Assembly: GCA_905234645.1 (NCBI GenBank)
Contig: CAJOIS010000005.1
Location: 1 to 64,000, forward strand
Reading direction: 5' to 3'
DNA from: an uncultured Bacteroidales bacterium
GTDB taxonomy: Bacteria > Bacteroidota > Bacteroidia > Bacteroidales > F082
Length of the DNA: 64,000 nucleotides
Below are positions 48,963 through 58,030 of the stretch, one piece after another. The notes below the pieces were generated by a model, which saw only the letters and a program-made list of their open reading frames with translations, made no database searches and had not been told where the DNA came from. Made by a program: the position numbers and the translations under genes. Numbering within the stretch: the first letter of the stretch is position 1; the number at the start of each line of letters is the position of its first letter.

Positions 48963-50462
48963 ATGAAAATCCTCTCAGTCGAACAAATCCGCGAAGCGGA
49001 CAAATATACGATAGAAAACGAACCCATCGAGTCCATTGACCTGATGGAACGAGCGGCCACCAAGGTCTTCGAATGGCTCTACCGCCGTGCGCCGCGCGAG
49101 AAGACCATCAAGATCTTCTGCGGCATGGGTAATAACGGCGGCGACGGCCTCGTGGTGGCCCGACTACTCAATGAACAAGAGATTGTCCCACAGGTGTTTA
49201 TGGTGCGCTATAGCGACCGCATGAGCCACGACTGCGAGGTGAACTACTACCGCCTCGTGAACGAGACCAAGGTGCCGATGTTCGACATCCTCACCGAGGA
49301 CGACTTCCCGGCCAACGACGTGGTGGTCGACGCCATCTTCGGCTCGGGCCTCAACCGTCCGCCGCAGGGCGTGACTGCCGACCTGATTGCCTACCTCAAC
49401 CAAAGCAAGGCCATCCGTGTGGCCATCGACATTCCTTCGGGCCTCTTCGCCGACCAACCCAGCGTCTTGGGTTTCATTTTCAAGGCCGACTATACGCTGA
49501 CTTTCCAAAACCCTAAGTTGGCTTTCTTGCTGCCCGAAAACGACCCATATGTGGGCCGCTTCGAGGTTCTGGACATCGGTCTGCACCCGCGTTATCTGGA
49601 AGAGGTGGAGACCAACAACCTGCTGACTACCAAGGCGATGGTGAAACCCATTCTGCATAACCGCACGAAATACTCCCACAAAGGCACATACGGCCACGCG
49701 TTGCTTATCGCTGGCTCCGAAGGCAAGACGGGTGCGGCCCTGTTAGGCGCAAAAGCTTGTCTGCGCACTGGAGTGGGCTTGTTGAGCGTCCATCTGCCCA
49801 AGGTGGCGCAGCTACCCTTGCAGACCGCCATCCCCGAGGCCATGATTGACGGTGACGCGTCCGACACCTGCTTCACGATGTTCCCGCATTTGGATGTCTT
49901 TACCGCCATTGGCGTGGGTCCAGGCTTGGGCAAGGCCGACGACACCGTCCGCGCCTTGAAGCGCCTGATACAAGAGGCGCAAGTGCCGATCGTCATGGAT
50001 GCCGACGCCTTGAACATCCTCTCAGACAACCCCACATGGCTCGCCTTCCTGCCCGCCAAGACCATCCTGACGCCGCATCCCAAGGAGTTTGAACGCTTGG
50101 TGGGGAAGACCTCGACCTCATTCGAACGCCTCGAAAAGCAAAGAGAGCTCTCGGTGAAGAACAACATCATTGTCGTGCTGAAAGGCGCACACACCACCGT
50201 CGCTATGCCCAATGGCACGATCTTCTTCAACACTACGGGCAACCCTGGCATGGCCACGGCTGGCAGCGGCGATGTGCTGACGGGCATCATCCTCTCGCTC
50301 CTGGCGCAACGCTATTTGCCCGAGGAGGCCGCCGTGTTGGGTGTCTATCTCCATGGTCTCGCTGGCGACCTCGCCGCCGAAGAGATAGGGCAGGAGGCCT
50401 TGATTGCTTCCGACATCACGGAGCATCTTGGGAAGGCTTACACCATGCTGCGTGCGAAATAG
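48963..50462 (+). CDS. nnr: bifunctional NAD(P)H-hydrate epimerase/ADP-dependent dehydratase
   Basis: A 499-residue fused repair enzyme. The N-terminal YjeF_N domain (residues 1-215: GNNGGDGLVVARLL, DAIFGSGLNRPP, IDIPSGLFAD) epimerises damaged NAD(P)HX. The C-terminal ribokinase-like domain (225-499: HKGTYGHALLIAGSEGKTGA, VMDADALNIL, LTPHPKEFERL, AGSGDVLTGIIL) dehydrates it back to NAD(P)H using ADP. Both active-site regions appear complete and the length is normal. 15 bp upstream of the T9SS cargo gene and likely co-transcribed with it. Confidence 0.94.
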   Translation: MKILSVEQIREADKYTIENEPIESIDLMERAATKVFEWLYRRAPREKTIKIFCGMGNNGGDGLVVARLLNEQEIVPQVFMVRYSDRMSHDCEVNYYRLVNETKVPMFDILTEDDFPANDVVVDAIFGSGLNRPPQGVTADLIAYLNQSKAIRVAIDIPSGLFADQPSVLGFIFKADYTLTFQNPKLAFLLPENDPYVGRFEVLDIGLHPRYLEEVETNNLLTTKAMVKPILHNRTKYSHKGTYGHALLIAGSEGKTGAALLGAKACLRTGVGLLSVHLPKVAQLPLQTAIPEAMIDGDASDTCFTMFPHLDVFTAIGVGPGLGKADDTVRALKRLIQEAQVPIVMDADALNILSDNPTWLAFLPAKTILTPHPKEFERLVGKTSTSFERLEKQRELSVKNNIIVVLKGAHTTVAMPNGTIFFNTTGNPGMATAGSGDVLTGIILSLLAQRYLPEEAAVLGVYLHGLAGDLAAEEIGQEALIASDITEHLGKAYTMLRAK

Positions 50463-50477
50463 TTTAACACATTGAAG

Positions 50478-51722
50478 ATGAATAAAGTATTTCAATATAC
50501 GATAAGGACGCTTGTTTGCCTGATGCTATGTTTGGGCTTAACCAAGGCGTATGCTCAGGAATGTGGTTGCACCGATCCGAGAGCACTCAACTACAACCCC
50601 GAAGCCACGGTGAACGACGGTAGTTGCACCTATCCTCAGACTACCGTAACGCCTTATTTCACAAAGAATTTGAATGAAACACTCAATGGCACTTCAGGAT
50701 TGGTGTTTTTCGACAATATGCTGTTCACACATAACGACCACAGCGACCAAAGCCTCTATCAGATTGACACTGCCGATGCGCACATAATAGAACAATTGCA
50801 TTTCCTAGGCATCCCTTTCCAAGATGTCGAGGACTGTGACCAAGACGACTTGTATGTCTATCTCGGTGACATGGGAAACAACGTTTCCGGAAACAGGACG
50901 GATCTGCATTTTTTGCGCATCCTGAAGTCGTCGCTACATTCCGACAACCCAATCATAAACACGATTTGGTTTTCCTATTCCGACCAGACGGACTTCACGC
51001 CATCGTCAAGCAACGCCACAGATTTCGACTGTGAGGCCTTTACCGTCGTTGGAGACAGCATCTATCTCTTCACCAAACAGTGGTCCACGCAGCACACGGT
51101 GCTATATGCATTGCCCAAGACGGCAGGCACTCATATCGCCCAGCGCAAAAGTGAGTATGCCGTCAATGGTCTGGTGACCTCGGCTTGTTATCTTCCCGAA
51201 TACCGCCAAATCGTGCTATGTGGCTACAGCACCTTGTTGCAGCCTTTTGTCGTGTTGCTTTATGATTACCAAGGCAACGACTTCTTCTCGGGCAACAAGC
51301 GCAAGATGAATCTGAACCTGCCTTTCCATCAAGTGGAGGCCATTACGCATCGCGACGCGTTCCACTTCTACCTGACCAACGAGTACATCACGCAGTACGG
51401 CATCAGTATCTCCGCCAAGTTCCATAAACTCGACTTGTCGGATTACCTCGCGCCAATAACCACCGAAAGCCTGTCGGAATTGACCGAAAGTCAAGACTTT
51501 GAGCTTTATCCCAATCCGGCTGAAGATGTGCTGTATGTCGATGGTCTGCCGTCTGATTCGGGTCGTTACGAGATATACAACGATATGGGCCAACTCGTGC
51601 AGAGGGGACAATGGGAACAAGGCTTGACCGAGATATGGCTTGATTCGCTGACCAGTGGCGTCTATTTCATCAAGGTCAGGGTAGAAGGTGTAAGCATCGT
51701 CAAATGTTTTGTCAAAGAATAG
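50478..51722 (+). CDS. T9SS-exported protein with Cys-rich calcium-type repeat
   Basis: A 414-residue exported protein. After the signal peptide (…LTKAYAQ) comes one unit CGCTDPRALNYNPEATVNDG, a module common in marine and gut Bacteroidota and probably calcium-bound. Residues about 60-330 look like a beta-propeller (SLYQIDTADAHIIEQL, DDLYVYLGDMGNN). The C-terminal type IX sorting domain is about 340-414 (LYPNPAEDVLYVDG, IYNDMGQLVQRGQ, GVYFIKVRVEG). The enzyme or binding role is unknown. The start is the ATG at 50478; a TTG two codons earlier is also in frame. Confidence 0.82.
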   Translation: MNKVFQYTIRTLVCLMLCLGLTKAYAQECGCTDPRALNYNPEATVNDGSCTYPQTTVTPYFTKNLNETLNGTSGLVFFDNMLFTHNDHSDQSLYQIDTADAHIIEQLHFLGIPFQDVEDCDQDDLYVYLGDMGNNVSGNRTDLHFLRILKSSLHSDNPIINTIWFSYSDQTDFTPSSSNATDFDCEAFTVVGDSIYLFTKQWSTQHTVLYALPKTAGTHIAQRKSEYAVNGLVTSACYLPEYRQIVLCGYSTLLQPFVVLLYDYQGNDFFSGNKRKMNLNLPFHQVEAITHRDAFHFYLTNEYITQYGISISAKFHKLDLSDYLAPITTESLSELTESQDFELYPNPAEDVLYVDGLPSDSGRYEIYNDMGQLVQRGQWEQGLTEIWLDSLTSGVYFIKVRVEGVSIVKCFVKE

Positions 51723-51730
51723 TATCTTTG
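51723..51730 (+). promoter_or_regulatory. TAnnTTTG promoter (TATCTTTG), leaderless start
   Basis: Begins directly after the previous stop codon (its first T follows the stop) and ends 4 bases before ATG 51735 of the MATE gene. Confidence 0.6.
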
Positions 51731-51734
51731 CACC

Positions 51735-53063
51735 ATGATCAAATCGACTGTCACCAATAGGGAAATCTGGCGTATTGCTTACCCCATCATGCTGGGTAAC
51801 CTGGCGCAGACCATCATCACCTTTACGGATACTGCATTCCTTGGTCACCTCGGCACCAACGAACTGAGTGCCTCTATGATGGCGGGGTTGTATTACTTCG
51901 TCTTCACCACCTTGGCGATGGGTTTTGCCGTGGGCATCCAGATTTTCATCGCGCGGCGTTACGGCGAGGGCGACTACAAGCGCATCGGCGTGGTGTTTCA
52001 GCATGGAGCGCATTTCGTGCTGGCATTAGGTATACTGCTATTTTGCATTTTGTTTTTCTTCAGCCACCGCTTGTTGGAAATCATCATCGAGTCGGAAAAC
52101 ATCCAAGTGGCGGCAAATGAGTATCTCAGTATCAGGCAGTTCGGTATCTTCTTTGTGGTGTTCAACTTCCTATTTCGATCCTTTTATGTCGGCATCAGCA
52201 GCACCCAAGTCATCACCTTCTCGACTCTCATTATGGCCGTTGTCAACATTTTCTTCGACTGGGCATTGATCTTCGGCAACGCAGGTCTGCCCGAGATGGG
52301 CATCAGTGGTGCTGCCTTGGCCTCGCTGATGGCGGAAATCACGGCGTTCTGCTTTTTTTGGATTTACACCTATATCAAGATTCCGCACGAGGAATACGGT
52401 ATGTTCCGTTGGCACAAAATGCAGCCGCAACTCTTGGCTGACCTGCTAAAGGTGGCTTTTCCGAGCATGATTCAGCGGCTGTTTTCCTTTGGCGCGTGGT
52501 TTATCTTCTTCGTCATGATCGAGAAGATGGGGGAGATGGCCATAGGCATTTCATCGGTGGTTCGCAGTACCTATATGATCCTCATCATCCCAGTCTTTGC
52601 CTTTGCCGCGACGGCCAACACCCTGACAAGCCGTATCATCGGCGAGGGAAAGAGCAACGAGGTGATGGCGATGTTATGGAAAGTTGCGAAAAACGGCGTG
52701 ATATGTTCTGCTGTTTTGGTCGCAGTGACTATGGCTATTCCTAAGTTGGTGCTACAAATCTACACCGAAGACCTCGCATTGGCGCAAGCTGCCGTTCCTT
52801 CGGTCTATGTCGTGGGCATCGCCACCATAATTTCGGCTGTCGCGATGGTGTTTTTTGAGGCTGTCTCGGGTACGGGTAACACCACGGCTGCCATGGCGCT
52901 GGAGTTCGGCATCCTCATCGCCTACATCGTCTATGTTTTTCTTATGTCGAAAACTTCAACCATCGCCGGTGTATGGACCGCCGAATGGCTCTACAACATC
53001 GCCATAGGGTTGATTTCGCTGGTTTACATCTGGAAGGCGGATTGGAGGAGAAAAAAGATATAA
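51735..53063 (+). CDS. MATE-family efflux transporter
   Basis: A 442-residue inner-membrane protein with twelve predicted helices in two six-helix bundles, the MATE architecture: EIWRIAYPIMLGNLAQTIIT and FTDTAFLGHLGTNELSA at the start, and the mirrored ISSVVRSTYMILIIPVFAFA in the second half. It exports cationic organic compounds or drugs in exchange for Na+ or H+. The initiating ATG is only a few bases from the promoter box, so no Shine-Dalgarno leader is expected. Confidence 0.92.
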   Translation: MIKSTVTNREIWRIAYPIMLGNLAQTIITFTDTAFLGHLGTNELSASMMAGLYYFVFTTLAMGFAVGIQIFIARRYGEGDYKRIGVVFQHGAHFVLALGILLFCILFFFSHRLLEIIIESENIQVAANEYLSIRQFGIFFVVFNFLFRSFYVGISSTQVITFSTLIMAVVNIFFDWALIFGNAGLPEMGISGAALASLMAEITAFCFFWIYTYIKIPHEEYGMFRWHKMQPQLLADLLKVAFPSMIQRLFSFGAWFIFFVMIEKMGEMAIGISSVVRSTYMILIIPVFAFAATANTLTSRIIGEGKSNEVMAMLWKVAKNGVICSAVLVAVTMAIPKLVLQIYTEDLALAQAAVPSVYVVGIATIISAVAMVFFEAVSGTGNTTAAMALEFGILIAYIVYVFLMSKTSTIAGVWTAEWLYNIAIGLISLVYIWKADWRRKKI

Positions 53064-53159
53064 TATTGAATTACAGTATTATATCCGACAGCAAACGACA
53101 ACAAACGACTACTGTCGACTACAAACGTTTAATCAACGGCTTTTTCTTGACAGGTGTTT

Positions 53160-53234
53160 TATTTTTGCAGCATGAAAATTTATGAACGCAAAACAACACA
53201 AGCATGTCAAAAATTACTATCTTTGTATCTTTAA
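53160..53234 (+). promoter_or_regulatory. promoter and 20-codon micro-frame in the recA leader
   Basis: TATTTTTG at 53160-53167 is followed by CAGC and ATG 53172, the same leaderless cassette as elsewhere. The frame encodes MKIYERKTTQACQKLLSLYL and stops at 53234. A second box (53218-53225) overlaps its end. It could be a leader peptide, a decayed gene start or chance. Upstream, 53064-53159 holds only short direct repeats of the ACAAACGAC type. Confidence 0.4.
53218..53225 (+). promoter_or_regulatory. TAnnTTTG promoter (TATCTTTG) for recA
   Basis: Gives an 80-base leader to ATG 53306. No LexA-like operator is recognised nearby. Confidence 0.5.
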
Positions 53235-53305
53235 TTAATTGGATCGCGCGTAACAAATAGTAAATCTTAAATCATTTAATACTAACTATTTAAAAACCCA
53301 CAATC

Positions 53306-54334
53306 ATGACTACAGAAAAAACACAAGAAGAAGCTGCAAAACTGAGGCAGGAGAAACTGAAGGCTTTGGAAGCCACATTGGGAAACATTGAAAAGAGCTT
53401 CGGCAAGGGAAGCATCATGCGCCTGGGCGCCGAGGCAGAGAAGATGGAAAGCATCTCCACCGGATCGATCGGTCTGGACTATGCCCTTGGCGTGGGCGGT
53501 CTGCCGAAAGGCCGCATCATTGAGATATACGGACCTGAGAGCTCGGGTAAAACCACCTTGGCCTTGCACGTCATTGCAGAGGCCCAGAAGAAGGGGGGCA
53601 TCGCTGCCTTCATCGATGCGGAACATGCCTTTGACCGCTTCTATGCCGCCAAGCTTGGCGTGGATGTGGAGAACCTCCTCATCTCACAGCCCGACTATGG
53701 CGAGCAAGCCCTCGAGATCGCGGAGAACCTCATTCGCTCCGGCGCCATCGACGTCATCGTTGTCGACTCCGTGGCTGCTTTGACGCCTAAGAGCGAAATC
53801 GAAGGCGAGATGGGCGACAGCAAGATGGGTCTTCAGGCCCGCCTGATGAGCCAGGCCATGCGTAAGCTCACTGCCACCATCAATAAGACCGGCTGCGTGT
53901 GCATCTTCATCAACCAGCTGCGTGAGAAGATCGGCGTGATGTTTGGCAACCCCGAGACTACCACAGGTGGTAACGCCTTGAAGTTCTACAGCTCCGTGCG
54001 TATTGACATCCGTAAGATCAGCCAAATCAAGGATGGTGAGAATGTGCAAGGTAGCCGCGTCAAGGTGAAGGTCGTCAAGAACAAGGTGGCCCCTCCGTTC
54101 CGTAAAGCCGAATTCGACATCCTCTATGGCGAAGGTATCTCACGTTCAGGCGAAATTGTCGACCTTGGCGTGGAAATGGGCATCATAAAGAAGAGTGGCT
54201 CGTGGTTCAGCTACGGCGACTCCAAGCTCGCCCAAGGCCGCGACTCGGTCAAGAAACTCATTGAGGACAACCCTGAACTCGCCGACGAACTCACTGCCAA
54301 GATTTTCGAGGCACTGGAGAAGAGCGAGGAATAA
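53306..54334 (+). CDS. recA: recombinase RecA
   Basis: A 342-residue RecA, the ATP-dependent strand-exchange protein of homologous recombination and the SOS co-protease. Clear features: [20 protein letters not shown], Walker [29 protein letters not shown], Walker [17 protein letters not shown]2 and neighbourhood [21 protein letters not shown], and the C-terminal acidic tail. Length is normal. Codon use is highly biased, fitting strong expression. A palindromic repeat begins right after its stop. Confidence 0.98.
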   Translation: MTTEKTQEEAAKLRQEKLKALEATLGNIEKSFGKGSIMRLGAEAEKMESISTGSIGLDYALGVGGLPKGRIIEIYGPESSGKTTLALHVIAEAQKKGGIAAFIDAEHAFDRFYAAKLGVDVENLLISQPDYGEQALEIAENLIRSGAIDVIVVDSVAALTPKSEIEGEMGDSKMGLQARLMSQAMRKLTATINKTGCVCIFINQLREKIGVMFGNPETTTGGNALKFYSSVRIDIRKISQIKDGENVQGSRVKVKVVKNKVAPPFRKAEFDILYGEGISRSGEIVDLGVEMGIIKKSGSWFSYGDSKLAQGRDSVKKLIEDNPELADELTAKIFEALEKSEE

Positions 54335-54417
54335 TGGCCTATGGCTAATAGCCCATGGCCTATGGCTGCCCTGTAATAAAGGCAAGCCATGGGCCATAGG
54401 CTATAGGCCATTAGCCC
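54335..54417. repeat. long imperfect inverted repeat, TGGCCTATGGC family, copy 1
   Basis: Left arm TGGCCTATGGCTAATAGCCC… and right arm …GGGCCATAGGCTATAGGCCA pair over about 35 bases around CCTGTAATAAAGG. It starts immediately after the recA stop. A related copy is at 58428-58500. The RNA would form a long hairpin, possibly protecting the 3' end or terminating transcription. Confidence 0.75.
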
Positions 54418-54431
54418 AAATACAATCAATC

Positions 54432-55460
54432 ATGAAAAAAACCATCCTTTTCCTCGGCCTGCTGCTCGCCCTCTTCGCTTGCAACAACACGCCAAAACCT
54501 GAACCCGCACCCAACCCTGAGGAGCCCCAGGCTCCTGTGACGGTCACAGAGGCCATCCGTTTGTTGACGGACTCCATCGCCATGGATAGCACCAATGCGC
54601 ATCTCTACAAGAGCCGTGCCAAGGCCTATTTCGCCAACGAGCAGGTGGGGCAGGCTATGATAGATATCAACAAGGCGCTGCAATACGATCCCAACAACAT
54701 CGAGACTTACCTGTTGCTGGCGGATGTGTATTATGCCATGGGAGACGAAGCCAATATTGCCTCGACCTTGAACCGCGCCGTCGAAATTAATTCCATGGAC
54801 GCGCGTCCTTTGGTGAAGCTGGCGGAGTTGAACCTCTTGCAACAGAACTTCAACCTTGCCATCGGTTATGTCGACAAGGCTTTGGGCTTATCGTCCTATA
54901 ATCCGAGAGCCTACTTTGTGAAAGGTATGTGCTACATGGCGGCGAAACAGGATACAGCTAATGCCTTGAAGAACTTCCAGTTGGCTTCCGAGCAGGACGG
55001 CACTTTCTACGACCCCGTGGAGCAGATCAGCCGCATCTATGCCGCACAACAGCCGCCCTACGCCTTGGATTATCTCAGGAAGGCCCAGCAGCAGTTCCCC
55101 GACATGCCTACGGCGCGTTACGAGTTGGCGCTTTTCCTGCAAAGCCACGGCTATCCGGAAGAGGCTTTGATGCATTACGACACCCTGCTTATGCAAAGGC
55201 CTGACAACTACATCGTGCTGTTCAACAAGGGCTATGTCAACTATGTGTATCTTGAAGACAATGAAGCCGCCCTAGACTATTTCAACCAGACGTTAGCGGT
55301 GAAGCCTGACTACCTCGATGCCAAGTACAACAAAGGCCGTGTTTTGGAACAAATGGGCGACTATAGCCAAGCCATGGAGATTTATCAGAATGTGCTGAAG
55401 ACACAACCTGACTATAAACTGGCAATCGACGCTATTAACAGGATACAAAACCAGGAATAG
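54432..55460 (+). CDS. TPR-repeat lipoprotein
   Basis: A 342-residue lipoprotein: lipobox LFACN (Cys about 17), a Pro-rich linker (PKPEPAPNPEEPQAP), then seven or more tetratricopeptide repeats (for example AHLYKSRAKAYFANEQVGQAM, YNKGRVLEQMGDYSQAMEIY). TPR lipoproteins act as periplasmic or outer-membrane scaffolds for protein complexes; the partner is not known. A longer open frame beginning in recA is read through the repeat and is not real. 24 bp upstream of the nucleoside kinase gene, probably in the same unit. Confidence 0.85.
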   Translation: MKKTILFLGLLLALFACNNTPKPEPAPNPEEPQAPVTVTEAIRLLTDSIAMDSTNAHLYKSRAKAYFANEQVGQAMIDINKALQYDPNNIETYLLLADVYYAMGDEANIASTLNRAVEINSMDARPLVKLAELNLLQQNFNLAIGYVDKALGLSSYNPRAYFVKGMCYMAAKQDTANALKNFQLASEQDGTFYDPVEQISRIYAAQQPPYALDYLRKAQQQFPDMPTARYELALFLQSHGYPEEALMHYDTLLMQRPDNYIVLFNKGYVNYVYLEDNEAALDYFNQTLAVKPDYLDAKYNKGRVLEQMGDYSQAMEIYQNVLKTQPDYKLAIDAINRIQNQE

Positions 55461-55484
55461 AAACATGAAACTAATTTAGGAATC

Positions 55485-57152
55485 ATGATCCAAGTTTATT
55501 GCATCAACACCAAGACGACAAAAGAATTCAATGAAGGGACAACTCTACTTGAGATGTTGCCCGAGTTTGAGTTCGACAAACCATATCCCATCGTCTCGGC
55601 CAAGGTCAACAACGTGTCGCAGGGACTGAAGTTCCGTGTCTACAACAGCCGTGATGTTGAGTTTCTCGACCTCACACACCATACGGCACGATTAGTGTAT
55701 TTCAGGTCGCTGGGATTTCTGCTGTACAAGGCGGCACAAGACCTCTTCCCTGGCAGTAAACTGAATATGGAGCATCCCATTTCCAAAGGTTTCTTTTGCA
55801 GGATCAAAAAGAGTGACGGCAGGATCCTTGATGCCAATGACCTCGCTGCACTTAGGGTGCGAATGAGGGCCATTGTGGCCGACGACATCCCATTCCATCG
55901 CCATGAGGCTCGAGTTGAAGATGCCGTGAAGATGTTTGGCAAATTGGGACAAGAGGATAAAGTCAAGCTGCTGGAAACCAGCGGCAAGGCCTATACGGAT
56001 TACTATACCTTAGATGGCACTGCCGACTATTTTTATGGCCGTTTGGTGCCTTCCACAGGTTATCTGAGCATTTGGGACATCGAAGCCTATCGTGACGGCA
56101 TCTTAATCCGCATCCCAGACCGCGACCAACCCGACCGTTTGGCAGAGATGGAAGACCAGCCCAAGACCTTTGAGGTGTTTTCGGAGAGTCTGAGATGGAA
56201 TGAGATCATGGGGCTTAGTACCGTTGGCGATGTGAATCATGCTTGCGAAAACGGGAGAGCCCGCGAACTCGTTCAGGTAGCAGAAGCCTTACAGGAAAAG
56301 AAGATAGTTCAGATTGCCGAAGAGATCGACCGCCGCTACCACAGCGAGAATCCTGTGCGCTTGGTGCTGATTACCGGACCAAGCAGCAGCGGCAAGACCA
56401 CCTTCTGCAGCCGCGTCAGCATCCAGCTGAAAGCTTGCGGGCTGAAGCCCATATCGTTCTCGACGGATGACTATTTCGTCAACCGCGTGGACACGCCCAA
56501 GCTGCCGGATGGCACCTATGACTTCGACAATTTCGAGACCGTCGACCATGCCGCCCTGGAGCGTGACTTGATCGCCTTGTTGAATGGGGAGGAGATCGAA
56601 GTGCCGGAGTATAACTTCGTGACGGGTGTGCGTGAATACAAAGGCAAGAAGTTGCAGCTGAAAGAAGGCTCTGTCTTGCTGCTCGAAGGTATCCATGCCC
56701 TGAATCCCATGCTTACCGACCAGATTCCCGAGTCGACCAAATTCCGCATTTTCATTTCCACCTTGACCAGTACAGGCTTGGACGACCACAACATCATTCC
56801 TCCCGATGACAACCGCCTATTGCGCCGCATCGTGCGCGATTATAATAAGGGTGCGTTCACGGCGAGGCAGACCATCAGCCAGTGGGCTAGCGTGCGTGCC
56901 GCTGAGGAGAAATGGATTAATCCCTATCAGGAGAATGCCGACGTGATGTTCAACTCGGCCTATCTGCTGGAGTTCGCCGTCATGCGCAACCATGCCGAGA
57001 GCATCTTAGCCACTGTGCCGAACAACAGTCCTGAATACACCGAGGCGCATCGTTTGTTGCGTTTCCTGCATTATTTCACGCCTGTCTCCGACAAGGAGAT
57101 TCCGGCCACATCCATGCTGCGCCAGTTCATCGGCGGCAGCAGTTTCATGTAA
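55485..57152 (+). CDS. nucleoside kinase (uridine kinase-like) with ThrRS-type N-terminal domains
   Basis: A 555-residue protein. Residues 1-65 look like a TGS domain (KTTKEFNEGTTLLEML), about 70-260 like the threonyl/alanyl-tRNA synthetase second additional domain (MEHPISKGFFCRIKKSDGRI, then IPFHRHEARVEDA), and about 290-500 are the uridine kinase/PRK P-loop domain with ITGPSSSGKTTFCSR and SFSTDDYFVNR. This architecture is known as 'nucleoside kinase' in Bacteroidota and Firmicutes. It probably phosphorylates uridine/cytidine or another nucleoside. Start at 55485. Confidence 0.88.
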   Translation: MIQVYCINTKTTKEFNEGTTLLEMLPEFEFDKPYPIVSAKVNNVSQGLKFRVYNSRDVEFLDLTHHTARLVYFRSLGFLLYKAAQDLFPGSKLNMEHPISKGFFCRIKKSDGRILDANDLAALRVRMRAIVADDIPFHRHEARVEDAVKMFGKLGQEDKVKLLETSGKAYTDYYTLDGTADYFYGRLVPSTGYLSIWDIEAYRDGILIRIPDRDQPDRLAEMEDQPKTFEVFSESLRWNEIMGLSTVGDVNHACENGRARELVQVAEALQEKKIVQIAEEIDRRYHSENPVRLVLITGPSSSGKTTFCSRVSIQLKACGLKPISFSTDDYFVNRVDTPKLPDGTYDFDNFETVDHAALERDLIALLNGEEIEVPEYNFVTGVREYKGKKLQLKEGSVLLLEGIHALNPMLTDQIPESTKFRIFISTLTSTGLDDHNIIPPDDNRLLRRIVRDYNKGAFTARQTISQWASVRAAEEKWINPYQENADVMFNSAYLLEFAVMRNHAESILATVPNNSPEYTEAHRLLRFLHYFTPVSDKEIPATSMLRQFIGGSSFM

Positions 57153-57159
57153 TGAAACC

Positions 57160-57218
57160 GTAGGGGCGGACCTATGTGTCCGCCCTCAATACAAATACAA
57201 CGGACCTATGTGTCGTCC
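57160..57218. repeat. palindromic intergenic repeat, GTAGGGGC(A/G)GACC family, copy 2
   Basis: GTAGGGGCGGACCTATGTG, then TCCGCCC: stem GGGCGGAC/GTCCGCCC at 57164-57171 and 57178-57185. A partial second unit (CGGACCTATGTGTCGTCC) follows at 57201-57218. Same family as 36402-36427. It precedes nadE without a visible new promoter. Confidence 0.7.
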
Positions 57219-57248
57219 AATAAACAAAGAACAAAAACAACACATAAT

Positions 57249-57998
57249 ATGAAAGAATTCAACGCAAAAGAAGTAAAAGACCAGGTCGTCCAATGGATCC
57301 GCGATTGGTTTGAAGTAAACGGTAAAGGTTGTAATGCCGTCATCGGCATATCAGGCGGCAAGGACAGCAGTGTAACAGCCGCACTATGTGTCGAAGCCCT
57401 CGGTGTGGACCGCGTCATTGGCGTGACCATGCCCAACGGAGTGCAACCCGACATCGACGACAGTATGAAACTCATCAACCATCTTGGCATCCGCCATTGC
57501 TGCGTCAACATTGGCGACACCTATAATACATTAATTGCAGCTGTGGGAGAGCAGCTGGGTACCTTGGATGCCGAAGTCAGCCGTCAGACTACAATTAATC
57601 TGCCGCCGCGTCTGAGGATGAGTACCTTGTATGCCGTCTCACAGTCCATGAACGGTCGCGTGGCCAACACCTGCAACCTCTCCGAGGACTGGGTGGGTTA
57701 CTCGACACGTTACGGTGATGCTGCTGGCGACTTCTCACCATTGGGGGGGCTCACCGTGCAGGAAGTCAAGGCGATAGGTAAGGAACTCGGTTTGCCCATA
57801 GAGTTAGTGGAAAAGACGCCTTCAGACGGCCTCACCAACAAGAGCGACGAGGACAACCTCGGTTTCACCTACGCTGTTTTGGACAAATATATTCGCACTG
57901 GCATATGCGAAGACCCGGATACAAAAGCACGCATTGATTACAAGCATGCGACCAACCTCTTCAAGTTGCTTCCTATCCCGCACTTTGAGATGCAGTGA
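57249..57998 (+). CDS. nadE: NAD(+) synthetase, ammonia-type
   Basis: A 249-residue NadE: converts nicotinic acid adenine dinucleotide to NAD+ with ATP and ammonia. PP-loop GISGGKDSSVTAAL at about 34-47; NLPPRLRMSTLYAVSQ; TCNLSEDWVGYSTRYGDAAG; KTPSDGLTNKSDEDNLGFTY. No glutaminase domain is fused, so it should use free ammonia. The start at MKEFNAK is preferred because the upstream part of the open frame translates the palindromic repeat. Its stop is 32 bp from the thioesterase start. Confidence 0.94.
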   Translation: MKEFNAKEVKDQVVQWIRDWFEVNGKGCNAVIGISGGKDSSVTAALCVEALGVDRVIGVTMPNGVQPDIDDSMKLINHLGIRHCCVNIGDTYNTLIAAVGEQLGTLDAEVSRQTTINLPPRLRMSTLYAVSQSMNGRVANTCNLSEDWVGYSTRYGDAAGDFSPLGGLTVQEVKAIGKELGLPIELVEKTPSDGLTNKSDEDNLGFTYAVLDKYIRTGICEDPDTKARIDYKHATNLFKLLPIPHFEMQ

Positions 57999-58030
57999 TA
58001 TCCCTCACTCTAAACTCTAAACTCTCAACT

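Noticed and set aside
54195-54431. 79-codon upstream extension of the TPR lipoprotein frame
   Set aside because: It reads out-of-frame recA sequence and the palindromic repeat; the lipoprotein signal starts at 54432.
57995-58030. 12-codon upstream extension of the thioesterase
   Set aside because: It translates the CTCTAAACTCT tandem repeat; MFSCPIQIR at 58031 is the natural start of the hotdog fold.
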